NCBI GenBank assembly: GCA_023400055.1
Contig: JAEXFN010000011.1
Coordinates: 108,012-172,011 of the forward strand
Source: Bacillota bacterium
GTDB taxonomy: Bacteria > Bacillota > UBA4882 > UBA8346
Length of the DNA: 64,000 nt
Direction: 5' to 3'
Shown here: one piece after another, positions 53,400 through 62,731 of the stretch
How the letters are laid out: every line of letters begins with the position of its first letter
Numbering within the stretch: position 1 is the stretch's first letter
The notes under the pieces: generated by a model
Told to the model about the DNA's origin: nothing
Databases searched by the model: none
The model's input: the letters and a program-made list of their open reading frames with translations, nothing else
Position numbers and translations under genes: made by a program

Positions 53400-54197
53400 G
53401 TGACGCCGATGAATCAGGAAACGACGTTACCTGCCGAAAGGCGGAAAAGACTGCTGGAGTATATTCAGCAAAACCGGAGCGGCCGGATCGAAGAACTCGC
53501 CGCGGTGCTGGATGTCTCGGAGGCTACGGTTCGGCGCGATCTCTCTGTTTTGGAAACGGAAGGCTTGATCAACCGTACCTACGGTGGAGCGATTTTACCT
53601 GAGAGCAGCACCGCTTTTGAGCGGCTTTACCCGGAAAAAAGACTGCTCTGTCCCGAAGAAAAACGGATAATCGGTATTGAAGCCGCTTCCTTGGTGAATG
53701 ACGGTGAAACGTTAATCCTCGATTCGGGCTCGACCACGCTAGAGATCGCCCGGAATCTGACCAATCATAAAAATTTGACCATTATTACTTATGATCTTTT
53801 TATTGCCAGCACCATAAATTATGATCCTTCGACCACTGTGATTGTGACCGGAGGCAGCCGCCGTGAAGGATTTAATGTGTTGGTCGGCCCGATTGCCGAG
53901 GACCTTTTGCGCCAGGTTCGGGTGAACAAAGCTTTCTTGGGAGCGGATGCCGTTGATTTGGTTCAAGGAGTCACCAACGCCACCTTCATCGAGGTTCAAA
54001 TCAAACGATTGCTCATCGAAGCCGCTAGTCAAGTGTATTTGGCTGCTGATCATTCCAAGTTCGGCCACTCGGCACTCGCTAAGGTTTGTTCACTGGACCG
54101 AATCGATCACGTGATTACCGATGCCGGAATCGATGAATCCATCTTACAGGGCTTGCAGCAGTTAGGGATTCCGGTTGCGTTGGCCGCTCAAACATAA
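53400..54197 (+). CDS. DeoR-family transcriptional regulator of sugar metabolism
   Basis: 265 residues from the GTG at 53400 (AGGAGGAGG 6 bp before). N-terminal DeoR HTH: RKRLLEYIQQNRSGRIEELA, then VSEATVRRDLSVLETEGLI and RTYGGA. The C-terminal sugar-phosphate sensor domain has LDSGSTTLEIA, VTGGSRREGFNVLVGP and LAADHSKFGHSALAKV, the ribose-phosphate-isomerase-like fold. Heads the plus-strand sugar locus that runs to 63.4 kb and is its probable repressor, with a phosphorylated sugar intermediate as inducer. Comparable to SgcR of E. coli. Confidence 0.92.
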   Translation: MTPMNQETTLPAERRKRLLEYIQQNRSGRIEELAAVLDVSEATVRRDLSVLETEGLINRTYGGAILPESSTAFERLYPEKRLLCPEEKRIIGIEAASLVNDGETLILDSGSTTLEIARNLTNHKNLTIITYDLFIASTINYDPSTTVIVTGGSRREGFNVLVGPIAEDLLRQVRVNKAFLGADAVDLVQGVTNATFIEVQIKRLLIEAASQVYLAADHSKFGHSALAKVCSLDRIDHVITDAGIDESILQGLQQLGIPVALAAQT

Positions 54198-54278
54198 GAC
54201 CCTGATACGACCGTCCGGAATGCCGTATTGTCACGGGGTTTCATATGTTTCAACAATACATCAAAGGAGTAGATTATC

Positions 54279-55094
54279 ATGAATTGGTTGACCGAAGTAT
54301 TAGGGACTGAGAAACCGATCATCGGCATGTGCCATTTTCCTGCATTGCCCGGGGATCCTTCTTATAATAAGCGAGGCGGTATGGTCAGAGTGGTGGAGGA
54401 TGCGCGCCGTGAATTGTTGGCCCTTCAGGATGGGGGGATCGACGCGGTAATGTTTTCTAATGAGTTTAGCCTGCCTTACTTGACAAAAGTACGAGTCGAG
54501 ACGGTCGCGAGTATGGCCCGCGTCATCGGGGAGCTGCTGCCTGAGATCAAAGTGCCATTTGGAGTCAATGTATTATGGGATCCGGCCGCCTCGTTGGATT
54601 TGGCGGTGGCTACCGGCGCCAAGTTTGTGCGAGAGATCTTTACCGGCGTTTATGCCAGTGATTTCGGCCTGTGGAATACCAATTGCGGTGAGGTCATCCG
54701 CCATCAACACGCCATTGGGGCCGAGAATGTGAAATTGTTGTTCAATATCGTGCCGGAAGCCGCCAAGTATCTTGGCGAACGGAATATCACTGACATCGCC
54801 CGAACGACTGTATTTAACAATCAGCCGGATGCTCTGTGTGTCTCCGGGCTGACTGCGGGCAGTGAGACATCGCTTCAAACATTGCAGATAGTGAAAGAAG
54901 CAGTTCCCGGAACGATTATTTTTGCCAATACCGGAGTCCGCTTGAGCAATCTGGAACAGCAATTGCGCGTGGCTGACGGCGCAGTGGTGGGTACAGCTTT
55001 TAAAGTGGATGGAGTATTCCATAATCGTGTCGATACACAACGGGTCAAAACATTTATGGAGCGGGTTCGTAGTTTCCGGGCGAATCTGCAATAA
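54279..55094 (+). CDS. BtpA/SgcQ-family protein
   Basis: 271 residues, AAAGGAG upstream. TIM-barrel family: IIGMCHFPALPGDPSYNKRG, GGIDAVMFSNEFSLPYLTKV, VPFGVNVLWDPAASLDLAVA, then FVREIFTGVYASDFG and GTAFKVDG near the phosphate-binding end. BtpA was first linked to photosystem I in cyanobacteria, but in non-phototrophs the family sits in sugar operons (SgcQ). Chemistry is not established. Second gene of the DeoR locus; probably an aldolase- or isomerase-like step. Confidence 0.88.
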   Translation: MNWLTEVLGTEKPIIGMCHFPALPGDPSYNKRGGMVRVVEDARRELLALQDGGIDAVMFSNEFSLPYLTKVRVETVASMARVIGELLPEIKVPFGVNVLWDPAASLDLAVATGAKFVREIFTGVYASDFGLWNTNCGEVIRHQHAIGAENVKLLFNIVPEAAKYLGERNITDIARTTVFNNQPDALCVSGLTAGSETSLQTLQIVKEAVPGTIIFANTGVRLSNLEQQLRVADGAVVGTAFKVDGVFHNRVDTQRVKTFMERVRSFRANLQ

Positions 55095-55212
55095 AATTCC
55101 TGTTGCGGCGAATGGAATCAGATCAAACCGGCGGAAATCCTCGACATAAGGCAGGAGGTGATCGCTCTTTTTAAAAAGGGATGTCACTAAAAAAATAATG
55201 GAGGGATATTCG

Positions 55213-56211
55213 GTGAAAAAGTACATATCGGTTTTGTTCATTCTCGGGTTACTCGCATTGTTGATCGTCCCGGCCAATTTGCAGTCGCAAGCCTCGGCAG
55301 CTAAGAAATACACCATTGCTACCGTGGTCAAACTGAGCGGCGTACAATGGTTCAACCGGATGGAAGAAGGAGTCAAGAAGTTCGGTAAGGATACGGGCAA
55401 CGAAACATTCCAGCAAGGACCGCCCAAAGCGGATGCCGCCCTCCAAGTCCAGATTATCGAAGATTTGATCGCCCAGCATGTGAACGCTATATGTGTCGTT
55501 CCAATTTCTTCGGAAGCGCTGGAACCGGTTTTAAAGAAAGCGCTGGACCAAGGAATCGTCGTGATTAGCCATGAAGCTTCCAACATCAAAAATGTCAATT
55601 ACGACATCGAAGCCTTCGATAATGCCGCTTATGGTGCTCATTTAATGGATCAACTCGCCAAAAACATGAGCAAAAAAGGAGAGTATGCCATCTTCGTGGG
55701 CAGTTTGACCGCGAAAACCCATAATGAGTGGGCCGATGCTGCGATTGCCCGACAGAAAAAACTTTATCCCAATATGAAGTTAGTCACGGACCGGCTTGAA
55801 TCCAATGAGGATCAAACGGTTGCTTACAATAAGACCAAGGAACTGTTGAAGAAATACCCTAATCTGAGGGGGATTCAAGGCAGCGCGGCCACCGATCCGG
55901 CCGGTGCCGGTCTGGCCGTTGAGGAACTGGGTCTACAGGATAAGGTTTCGGTGGTCGGTACCAGTCTGGTCTCGGTTTCTAGTAAATACTTGAAGTCCGG
56001 AGCGACCGATGTGATCAGCTTTTGGGATCCTGCCGATGCCGGATATGCCATGAACAAGTTGGCGTTGACGATCCTGGAGGGCAAGAAGATCAAGGCCGGC
56101 GACAACTTGGGAATCCCCGGCTACAATCAGGTCAAGCTTAAGGGCAAAGTGATTTATGGTCAAGCCTGGATCGATGTTACCAAAGAGAATATGAACAAGT
56201 ACAATTTCTAA
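55213..56211 (+). CDS. Sugar ABC importer, substrate-binding protein (RbsB/LsrB type)
   Basis: 332 residues from the GTG at 55213, since the ATG 15 bp before lies on the GGAGGG site. Signal peptide VKKYISVLFILGLLALLIVP. Closest in pattern to LsrB and RhaS: IATVVKLSGVQWFNRMEEGV, AQHVNAICVVPISSEALEPV, and the end ENMNKYNF (LsrB ends ENIGKYDF). LsrB's AI-2 contacts appear changed: SHEAS in place of WDSD, KTHNEW in place of TDQNQW. So a sugar other than AI-2 is likely. A 14-bp hairpin follows. Confidence 0.85.
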   Translation: MKKYISVLFILGLLALLIVPANLQSQASAAKKYTIATVVKLSGVQWFNRMEEGVKKFGKDTGNETFQQGPPKADAALQVQIIEDLIAQHVNAICVVPISSEALEPVLKKALDQGIVVISHEASNIKNVNYDIEAFDNAAYGAHLMDQLAKNMSKKGEYAIFVGSLTAKTHNEWADAAIARQKKLYPNMKLVTDRLESNEDQTVAYNKTKELLKKYPNLRGIQGSAATDPAGAGLAVEELGLQDKVSVVGTSLVSVSSKYLKSGATDVISFWDPADAGYAMNKLALTILEGKKIKAGDNLGIPGYNQVKLKGKVIYGQAWIDVTKENMNKYNF

Positions 56212-56226
56212 GCGATGTTTAATTCA

Positions 56227-56263
56227 AAAGAGCAGTTGGATAAGTGCTTTCCAACTGCTCTTT
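56227..56263 (+). terminator. Attenuator-like hairpin between binding protein and ATPase genes
   Basis: AAAGAGCAGTTGGA (56227-56240) and TCCAACTGCTCTTT (56250-56263) form a perfect 14-bp stem, loop TAAGTGCTT, only a short T-run. It is well placed to reduce downstream expression and stabilise the binding-protein message. Confidence 0.6.
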
Positions 56264-56311
56264 CAGAAACAGATGTCTATTCCAACTGGCGGAGAAAGGA
56301 TAGACGAGAAT

Positions 56312-57805
56312 ATGGGCGAGCCATTCCTAATCTTAAGAAATATCGGCAAATCATTTTCCGGCGCCAAAGCGTTAGAAGGAGTCAATCTTTCCATTGGGCG
56401 AGGCGAAATCTATTGTCTGGCTGGGGAAAACGGTTCGGGAAAGTCGACCTTGATCAAGATAGTTGCGGGAGTGCTGGCGCCGGATCAAGGCGAAATCATT
56501 ATCAACGGCAAAAGCTGTAAGCAGCTGCGTCCCATCGATTCGATCCGGGAAGGGATCCAAGTTATTTATCAGGACTTTTCATTATTTCCCAATCTGACGG
56601 TGGCCGAGAATATCGCCATCAATCAGCAGTTGGTTCAAAAACGGCGGGCCGTTCATTGGCGGGAGGTCCGTCAGATTGCTCGCGCGGCGCTCGAGCGGAT
56701 TAATATCCGGCTCGATCTGAATGCCAGAATTGAAGAGTTATCAGTCGCCGATAAGCAACTGGTGGCCATCTCCCGGGCCCTGCTGCAAAATGCCAAATTG
56801 ATCATCATGGATGAGCCGACGACCGCCTTGACCCAGAAAGAAGTGGACTCCCTCTTTTCCATCATCAAACAACTACAACAGCAAGGGATCGCGATTTTGT
56901 TCGTAAGCCATAAGCTCAATGAAGTGTTCGAGATCGCTGAGAAGATTATGATCATCCGGAATGGTCGAAATGTCGTGGACGGTCCGACCAGAGAGTTTGA
57001 TCGTTCTAAGTTTGTGTATTACATGACGGGACGGGAGATTGATGATAGCACGTATCATTATCAGCCGGTGGTGAATTCGGGCAGCTTGTTGCGTGTGACC
57101 AATTTGATCCGGCAAGGAGCGTTCCGGGATATCTCATTTGAGCTTTTGCCCGGGGAGATTCTGGGAGTTACCGGACTGTTGGGTTCCGGCCGGACGGAAC
57201 TGGCGATGGCTCTGTTCGGACTACGGCCCGCGGACAGCGGGGAGATTCGGATCGATGATGCCCCGGTCCAGATTCAGAGCGTGCAAGATGCGATTCGTCA
57301 TAAAATCGGCTATGTCCCGGAAGACCGTCTCAGCGAAGGGCTGTTCCTGCCGCAACCGATTAAGAAAAACATCATCGCCAGCATCATGGATCGCCTGCTC
57401 GATGCGGTGCGGTTGATCGATATCCCGCAAAGGGAGGCGCGGGTCGAGGGATGGATCCGGGAACTCAGGATCGCCACCCCGTCGGCCGATCTGCCCGTAC
57501 AAAGCCTCTCCGGCGGCAACCAGCAGCGAGTAGTAATTGCTAAATGGCTGGCGACTGAGCCGCGCATTCTGATCTTAAATGGTCCGACCGTGGGGGTGGA
57601 TATCGGTTCCAAGAAAGATATTCACGAGATCATTATCAGGCTGTCCCGGCAGGGAATGGGAGTAATCGTCATCTCCGACGATATTCCGGAGATCCTGCAG
57701 ACTTGCAACCGGATCCTGCTTATGAAGAAGGGACGGATTGTCGCAGAGTTTTCCAGCGGCAGCATTACGGAGCATGAGTTGACCGCCAAACTGACCTGTG
57801 CCTGA
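56312..57805 (+). CDS. Sugar ABC importer, double ATP-binding subunit (RbsA/LsrA type)
   Basis: 497 residues from the ATG at 56312 (AAAGGA 11 bp before). Two fused ATPase domains: Walker A GENGSGKST, LIIMDEPTTALTQKE; second domain GLLGSGRTEL, then LSGGNQQRVVIAKWLATEP and ILNGPTVGVDIGSKKDI. In domain 2 the usual DEPT becomes NGPT, so its Walker B acidic residue is lost and that site is probably weak. Works with the two permeases that follow. Confidence 0.9.
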   Translation: MGEPFLILRNIGKSFSGAKALEGVNLSIGRGEIYCLAGENGSGKSTLIKIVAGVLAPDQGEIIINGKSCKQLRPIDSIREGIQVIYQDFSLFPNLTVAENIAINQQLVQKRRAVHWREVRQIARAALERINIRLDLNARIEELSVADKQLVAISRALLQNAKLIIMDEPTTALTQKEVDSLFSIIKQLQQQGIAILFVSHKLNEVFEIAEKIMIIRNGRNVVDGPTREFDRSKFVYYMTGREIDDSTYHYQPVVNSGSLLRVTNLIRQGAFRDISFELLPGEILGVTGLLGSGRTELAMALFGLRPADSGEIRIDDAPVQIQSVQDAIRHKIGYVPEDRLSEGLFLPQPIKKNIIASIMDRLLDAVRLIDIPQREARVEGWIRELRIATPSADLPVQSLSGGNQQRVVIAKWLATEPRILILNGPTVGVDIGSKKDIHEIIIRLSRQGMGVIVISDDIPEILQTCNRILLMKKGRIVAEFSSGSITEHELTAKLTCA

Positions 57806-57869
57806 GCCGGAATTTGATTTGGCGATCGTTCCGGCCTTGCCCGGCGATTCATTGAAGGAAGTGCGAAAG

Positions 57870-58871
57870 ATGAAAAGACTATTCTTAAAAAACGAGTTTT
57901 TGGTGGCTTTAACCATCCTGGCGCTGGCGCTCGTCATCGGATCCGTTAATCAAGCCTTCTTTTCGCTCGCTAATCTCTTTGATATCCTGCGCAGCAGTAT
58001 CGTCATGAGTATTTTCGCAGTCGGGGTTTTGATCGTCATCATCTCCGGAGGGATCGATGTTTCCTTCACAGCCATCGCCGCTTTCAGCATGTATGTTACC
58101 TGTAAAATTTTGATCGCTGTCTATGGCGGCGGTTCATTTCTGGTGGCTTTGGCGTTGTCTGCCGGGATCGGCTTAATCTTGGGGTGGATCAATGCCGCGC
58201 TGATCTCCAAGTTTAAGTTGCCGACCTTAATTGTCACGCTGGGGACATCCAGCATGGTTCAAGGATTCATGCTGGCGTTCATTGGAAGCACCTATATTAT
58301 CGATATTCCGGAAGGAATGGTCCGTTTCTCGAAGTTCGATCTGGCGCGGTTTACCGCGGCCAATGGAACGACCACTGGCTTACACGCTGCGATCCTTATT
58401 TTGCTGGGAATTGTCATCTTCAGCTGGTGTCTGCTCCGTTACACCATGCTGGGACGGGGGATCTATGCATTGGGCGGTGCCCCGGCCGCCGCTGCCCGGG
58501 TTGGCTTTAATGTCAAACTGATTCAATATTTTATCTACGGTTTCGTCGGCTTCATCTCGGGCATGGCCGGAGTGATCCACGCTTCACTCGCCCGAATGGC
58601 CAATCCCTTCGATTTGGTGGGAACGGAGTTGAATGTGATCGCTGCGGTAGTGCTGGGCGGCGCCCGGATCAGCGGCGGCTACGGGACGATTCTCGGGACA
58701 TTGCTCGGCGTCTGTTTGGTCGTGATCATCAATAACAGCCTCATCTTATTGGGGGTTCCATCGTACTGGCAACAGATTGTGGTCGGTTCGCTCATCCTGA
58801 TCGGCACCGGTTTGCCGGCTTGGCAAAACCGGCGCAATGAAGCACGGTTGAATCCCAATTTACTCGATTGA
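57870..58871 (+). CDS. Sugar ABC importer permease 1 (RbsC/LsrC type)
   Basis: 333 residues from the ATG at 57870 (AAGGAAG upstream). About eight to ten helices. ISGGIDVSFTAIAAFSMYVT and ARVGFNVKLIQYFIYGFVGF are the BPD_transp_2 hallmarks, then VVLGGARISGGYGTILGTLL. Forms the channel with the following permease. Confidence 0.9.
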   Translation: MKRLFLKNEFLVALTILALALVIGSVNQAFFSLANLFDILRSSIVMSIFAVGVLIVIISGGIDVSFTAIAAFSMYVTCKILIAVYGGGSFLVALALSAGIGLILGWINAALISKFKLPTLIVTLGTSSMVQGFMLAFIGSTYIIDIPEGMVRFSKFDLARFTAANGTTTGLHAAILILLGIVIFSWCLLRYTMLGRGIYALGGAPAAAARVGFNVKLIQYFIYGFVGFISGMAGVIHASLARMANPFDLVGTELNVIAAVVLGGARISGGYGTILGTLLGVCLVVIINNSLILLGVPSYWQQIVVGSLILIGTGLPAWQNRRNEARLNPNLLD

Positions 58872-58901
58872 TGCGGGTTGACTCTGGAGGCGTTGAATTC
58901 G

Positions 58902-59957
58902 ATGAATAAACGGGTTGAAACACCAAGCCGAAATGGGAATGAAACGGCGGTTTCCGGCTGTTTGGTTAATTTCCGCAATTATCTCGGCCATGACGAGAAT
59001 TTGCTTCGTCTGCTGCTGATTACGATAGCGATTTTCGCGGTCATGAGCGCCTTGAATCCAGAGCTCTTCTTGACCGTGCGCAATTTCAGCTCGATGTCGT
59101 TCCAGTTTCCCGAATACGGGATTTTGGCCATTGGGATGATGTTGACGATGATTACGGGCGGGATCGACCTTTCGATGGTGGGGATCGCCAACCTCTCCGC
59201 CATCCTGGCCTCGTTTGTCCTGACCAAGCTGATTCCGGAAGGCGGGGGTGGCGGAGTCTCCGGTCTGCTGATCCTGGCGGCTATCGCTCTTTCGTTGCTG
59301 ACCGGGGTGGCTTGCGGTTTGTTGAATGGCTTTTTTATCGCCAGAATCGGGATCACGCCGATCCTGGCCACGTTGGGGACGATGCAACTCTATACCGGCA
59401 TCGCCATCGTCATGACCAAGGGTGCGGCGATTTATGGCTTTCCGGATGCTTTCACCGGGATCGGCAATGGTTCCCTCTGGGCCATCCCCATTCCTTTATT
59501 CATCTTTGCGCTGATTGCGCTCTTCTTTGCTTTGGTTCTTAATAAAACCGCTTATGGAAATAAGGCCTATTTGCTGGGGACCAACGTTACGGCCGCCCGG
59601 TTTTCGGGAATCCACAACGCCCGCGTTTTGATCGAGACTTATGCGCTGAGCGGCCTGCTGTCGGCACTGGCCGGCATCATCATGGTGGCCCGCACCAATT
59701 CGGCCAAGGCGGATTACGGAACTTCCTACACCTTGCAGGTGATTTTAATCGCGGTGCTGGGCGGGGTCAATCCCAACGGCGGCTTCGGAACGATCGGCGG
59801 AGTTTCTTTGGCCATCCTATCGCTGCAATTCCTGTCCAGTGGGTTTAACATGCTACGTTTCAGCAATTTCTTCAAACAGTTCATCTGGGGTGCGGTATTG
59901 ATCCTGGTGATGGTGATCAATTACTACAGTAATAAGAATCAGCGTTCTAACGACTAA
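58902..59957 (+). CDS. Sugar ABC importer permease 2 (RbsC/LsrD type)
   Basis: 351 residues from the ATG at 58902 (CTGGAGG upstream). ITGGIDLSMVGIANLSAILA, FFIARIGITPILATLGTMQL and VLGGVNPNGGFGTIGGVSLA mark the family. A polar N-terminal 45 residues precede the first helix. It ends the importer part of the locus; catabolic genes follow. Confidence 0.9.
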   Translation: MNKRVETPSRNGNETAVSGCLVNFRNYLGHDENLLRLLLITIAIFAVMSALNPELFLTVRNFSSMSFQFPEYGILAIGMMLTMITGGIDLSMVGIANLSAILASFVLTKLIPEGGGGGVSGLLILAAIALSLLTGVACGLLNGFFIARIGITPILATLGTMQLYTGIAIVMTKGAAIYGFPDAFTGIGNGSLWAIPIPLFIFALIALFFALVLNKTAYGNKAYLLGTNVTAARFSGIHNARVLIETYALSGLLSALAGIIMVARTNSAKADYGTSYTLQVILIAVLGGVNPNGGFGTIGGVSLAILSLQFLSSGFNMLRFSNFFKQFIWGAVLILVMVINYYSNKNQRSND

Positions 59958-60004
59958 AGCGGCCGGAAACGGCCCAATTTTGAACGGAAGGTCGTGTTTC
60001 ACGA

Positions 60005-61093
60005 ATGGAAATTTCGCTATTGCTGAAAGAGATGACTGCGATTCCCGCGCTGGCGGGACACGAGACGAAGCTGGCGCGCTATTTGCGGCAGGCATTTACA
60101 CCGTACGCCGATGAAATCAGTGTCGATAAAGCGGGGAATCTGATCGCCAAGCTGAATGGGACGGATCCGCGGGCGCCGAAGATCATGATCTTCGCCCACA
60201 TGGATCAGCTGGGATTCCTGGTGCGACGCATTGAGAGCGATGGCTTTGTCCGTCTGGAACGGCTGGGCGGGATCCCTGAAAAAGTTTTGCCGGGGACCCC
60301 GGTCTGGGTTGAAGCGGAGGACGGCGCAGTTTATCCGGGAGTGATCGGCAATAAGGCCCACCACGCGACCCCGGCCGACGAAAAGTACGTGGTCACCCCG
60401 TATTCGCAATTGTATGTGGATATGGGCGCCCAGAATGATCGCCAATTATATGAGCTGGGAATCGATATCGGATCGCCGGTGGTTTACCAGCCGCAATTCC
60501 AACCGCTGTTGGACGGACGTTTGGCGGCTACGTCCATTGACGATCGGGGCGGCTGCGCGATCCTGGTCAAACTGGCCGAGCTGGCGGCGGGGCAACGCCC
60601 GGAAGCCACTCTGTATCTGGTGGGCTCGGTCCAAGAGGAGTTCAATCTGCGCGGCGCCTGCCTGGCGGCAGCGGCGATCCTGCCGGACTTCGCCATCTCG
60701 CTGGACCTGATGATCGCCGGAGATACCCCCGATCTGAAGGGCCATTCCGATTTGAAACTGGGCGGCGGTCCGATCCTGGGACTGTATAGTTTCCATGGCC
60801 GGGGCACCTTGAACGGCACGATTCCCCATCCCGGCCTGGTCCGCTTGATCAAGGAGACCGCCGGGCGCCAACGCCTGCCGTTACAACGCAGCGCGGCGCT
60901 GGGCCTTTTGACCGATTCTTCCTATGTTCAATTGGTGGGGACCGGGATCCCGGCGATCGATCTGGGCTTTGCGGCCCGCTATACCCATACTCCGGTGGAG
61001 GTCTGTGATCCCAAGGACATCGAAAAATTGACGGAGCTGCTCTGGGCGGCGATCGGCTCGGTCCGGGCGGATTTCCAATTGACCAGAGAATAG
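60005..61093 (+). CDS. M42-family aminopeptidase/SgcX-like hydrolase
   Basis: 362 residues. Metal and catalytic motifs of M42: IFAHMDQLGFLVR (His, Asp), TSIDDRGGCAIL (bridging Asp), SVQEEFNLRGA (Glu-Glu), SLDLMIAGDTPD (Asp) and RYTHTPVEVCD (His). The family includes glutamyl aminopeptidases and proteins formerly called endoglucanases, such as SgcX and FrvX, which are encoded in sugar operons. Here, between a sugar importer and a sugar kinase, it more likely deacylates or deamidates a sugar conjugate than acts as a general peptidase. Confidence 0.85.
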   Translation: MEISLLLKEMTAIPALAGHETKLARYLRQAFTPYADEISVDKAGNLIAKLNGTDPRAPKIMIFAHMDQLGFLVRRIESDGFVRLERLGGIPEKVLPGTPVWVEAEDGAVYPGVIGNKAHHATPADEKYVVTPYSQLYVDMGAQNDRQLYELGIDIGSPVVYQPQFQPLLDGRLAATSIDDRGGCAILVKLAELAAGQRPEATLYLVGSVQEEFNLRGACLAAAAILPDFAISLDLMIAGDTPDLKGHSDLKLGGGPILGLYSFHGRGTLNGTIPHPGLVRLIKETAGRQRLPLQRSAALGLLTDSSYVQLVGTGIPAIDLGFAARYTHTPVEVCDPKDIEKLTELLWAAIGSVRADFQLTRE

Positions 61094-61123
61094 GCAAAGG
61101 GATAGTCCTGGGGGGCGAAGGCG

Positions 61124-62656
61124 ATGGGAAAAAAGTATTTACTCGGGGTGGATATCGGCACCTATGAGTCGAAAGGGGTCATTACCGCGCTGGACGGCAC
61201 AGTGGCGGCGGTCCGGGTGCGTCCGCACCAACTGGCGATTCCCCGCCAGGGATGGGCCGAACATGACGCCGAAACGGTTTGGTGGGGCGATTTCCGGGCC
61301 ATTGTGGGGGAACTTCTGCAGGAGTCGGGCCTCGCTCCGGCCGCGATTGCGGCGGTCGGCTGCAGCGCCATCGGACCGGACTTGCTGCCTGTGGACCGGC
61401 TGGGCCGTCCCTTGCGGGCGGCGGTGCTGTACGGCATCGACACCCGGGCGACCGCCGAGATCGCCGATCTGGAACGGCAGCTCGGCCGCGCTACCATCTT
61501 TGAACGTTGCGGCAATTATCTGTCGACCCAGTCGGTGGGGCCGAAGATCCTCTGGCTAAAGAATCAGGAGCCGGAACATTACCGACAGGCCTACAAACTG
61601 GTGACCGGCACCAGCTTTCTGGTGGCCCGACTGACCGGCAACTATGTGGTGGACCATTATACGGCGGCGGCCGGGTTCACGCCGTTGTACGATGCCCGGA
61701 GCCGGGGTTGGGCGGCCGATCTGTGCCGGCCCGTCGTTGAGCCGGATAAACTGCCGGAGCTGGCCTGGACCACCGATATCGCCGGCACGGTCAGCGCAAC
61801 TGCGGCGGAGCAGACCGGCTTGGCGCCGGGGACTCCGGTGATCGTCGGCACTTGCGATGCGGCGGCGGAAGCGGTCAGCAGCGGCGTGGTCGCGCCCGGC
61901 CAGCTGATGTTGATGTACGGTTCGACGGTTTTTCTGGTGGAAGTGCTGAACCGGCCGCTCAGCGATGTGCGGCTCTGGGCCGCGCCTTATCTGTTCCCCG
62001 GAACCTATTGCCTGACGGCGGGGATGGCCACGGCCGGCTCGCTGACCCGCTGGTTCCGGGACAATTTGGCCCGGGAACTGGTCGCGGCCGAAAAGACCGC
62101 CGGAATCAATGCCTATGCCGAGCTGGCCCGGCAGGCTACGGCGATCCCGCCCGGAGCCGAGGGTCTGGTGGTATTGCCCTATTTCAGCGGCGAGCGCACG
62201 CCGATCAATGATCCGCAGGCTCGTGGCCTGATCTTCGGCCTGACCCTGGCGCATCGCCGGGAGCATATTTACCGGGCGGCGCTGGAAGGGATCGGCCATG
62301 GCATCCGGCACCATCTGGATATCCTGGCGGAGATCGGCGCCGCGCCGCAATCCATCACGGCGGTGGGGGGCGGGACCAAGAACCCTCTGTGGCTGCAGAT
62401 CGTCAGCGATATCTGCGGCGCGGCGCAACAGGTTCCGGCGGTTACCGTGGGCGCCGCATACGGCGACGCTTTTTTGGCCGGGTTGGGCGCCGGTTTGTTT
62501 CCCTCCTATGCCGCTATCGCCGACTGGGTGAAGCGGGGTCCGACGGTCCAGCCGAACCTGCAATACACGGCGCGGTACCGGCAGTATCATGAATTGTATC
62601 TGGATTTATACCGCCAGAATCGAGCGGCGATGCATGCGCTCCAGTCCCTGCTTTGA
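61124..62656 (+). CDS. FGGY-family carbohydrate kinase (xylulokinase-like)
   Basis: 510 residues, GGGGGGCGAAGG upstream. N-terminal ATPase motif GVDIGTYESKGVI; substrate-site segments QGWAEHDAETVWWGDF and YGIDTRA; then DAAAEAVSSGVV, GSTVFLVEVL, VVLPYFSGERTPINDP and AVGGGTKNPLWLQIVSDICG. Phosphorylates a ketose or polyol taken up by the preceding importer. The family has diverse substrates (xylulose, ribulose, rhamnulose, erythritol), so the sugar is not fixed. Confidence 0.9.
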   Translation: MGKKYLLGVDIGTYESKGVITALDGTVAAVRVRPHQLAIPRQGWAEHDAETVWWGDFRAIVGELLQESGLAPAAIAAVGCSAIGPDLLPVDRLGRPLRAAVLYGIDTRATAEIADLERQLGRATIFERCGNYLSTQSVGPKILWLKNQEPEHYRQAYKLVTGTSFLVARLTGNYVVDHYTAAAGFTPLYDARSRGWAADLCRPVVEPDKLPELAWTTDIAGTVSATAAEQTGLAPGTPVIVGTCDAAAEAVSSGVVAPGQLMLMYGSTVFLVEVLNRPLSDVRLWAAPYLFPGTYCLTAGMATAGSLTRWFRDNLARELVAAEKTAGINAYAELARQATAIPPGAEGLVVLPYFSGERTPINDPQARGLIFGLTLAHRREHIYRAALEGIGHGIRHHLDILAEIGAAPQSITAVGGGTKNPLWLQIVSDICGAAQQVPAVTVGAAYGDAFLAGLGAGLFPSYAAIADWVKRGPTVQPNLQYTARYRQYHELYLDLYRQNRAAMHALQSLL

Positions 62657-62731
62657 CCTTGCCGTGCGAAGCTGTCCAGCATGGGTTGGGCTTTCATTCT
62701 GGCCAATCGATAATGGCTTGGGAGTCGGACG

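Noticed and set aside
55213..56211. AI-2 quorum-sensing (Lsr) transporter
   Set aside because: Ligand-contact segments differ from LsrB and no LsrK/F/G homologues are present; the locus looks like sugar catabolism.
60005..61093. Endoglucanase
   Set aside because: Older annotations call M42 proteins cellulases, but the visible residues are those of a dinuclear metallopeptidase-type hydrolase and there is no signal peptide.
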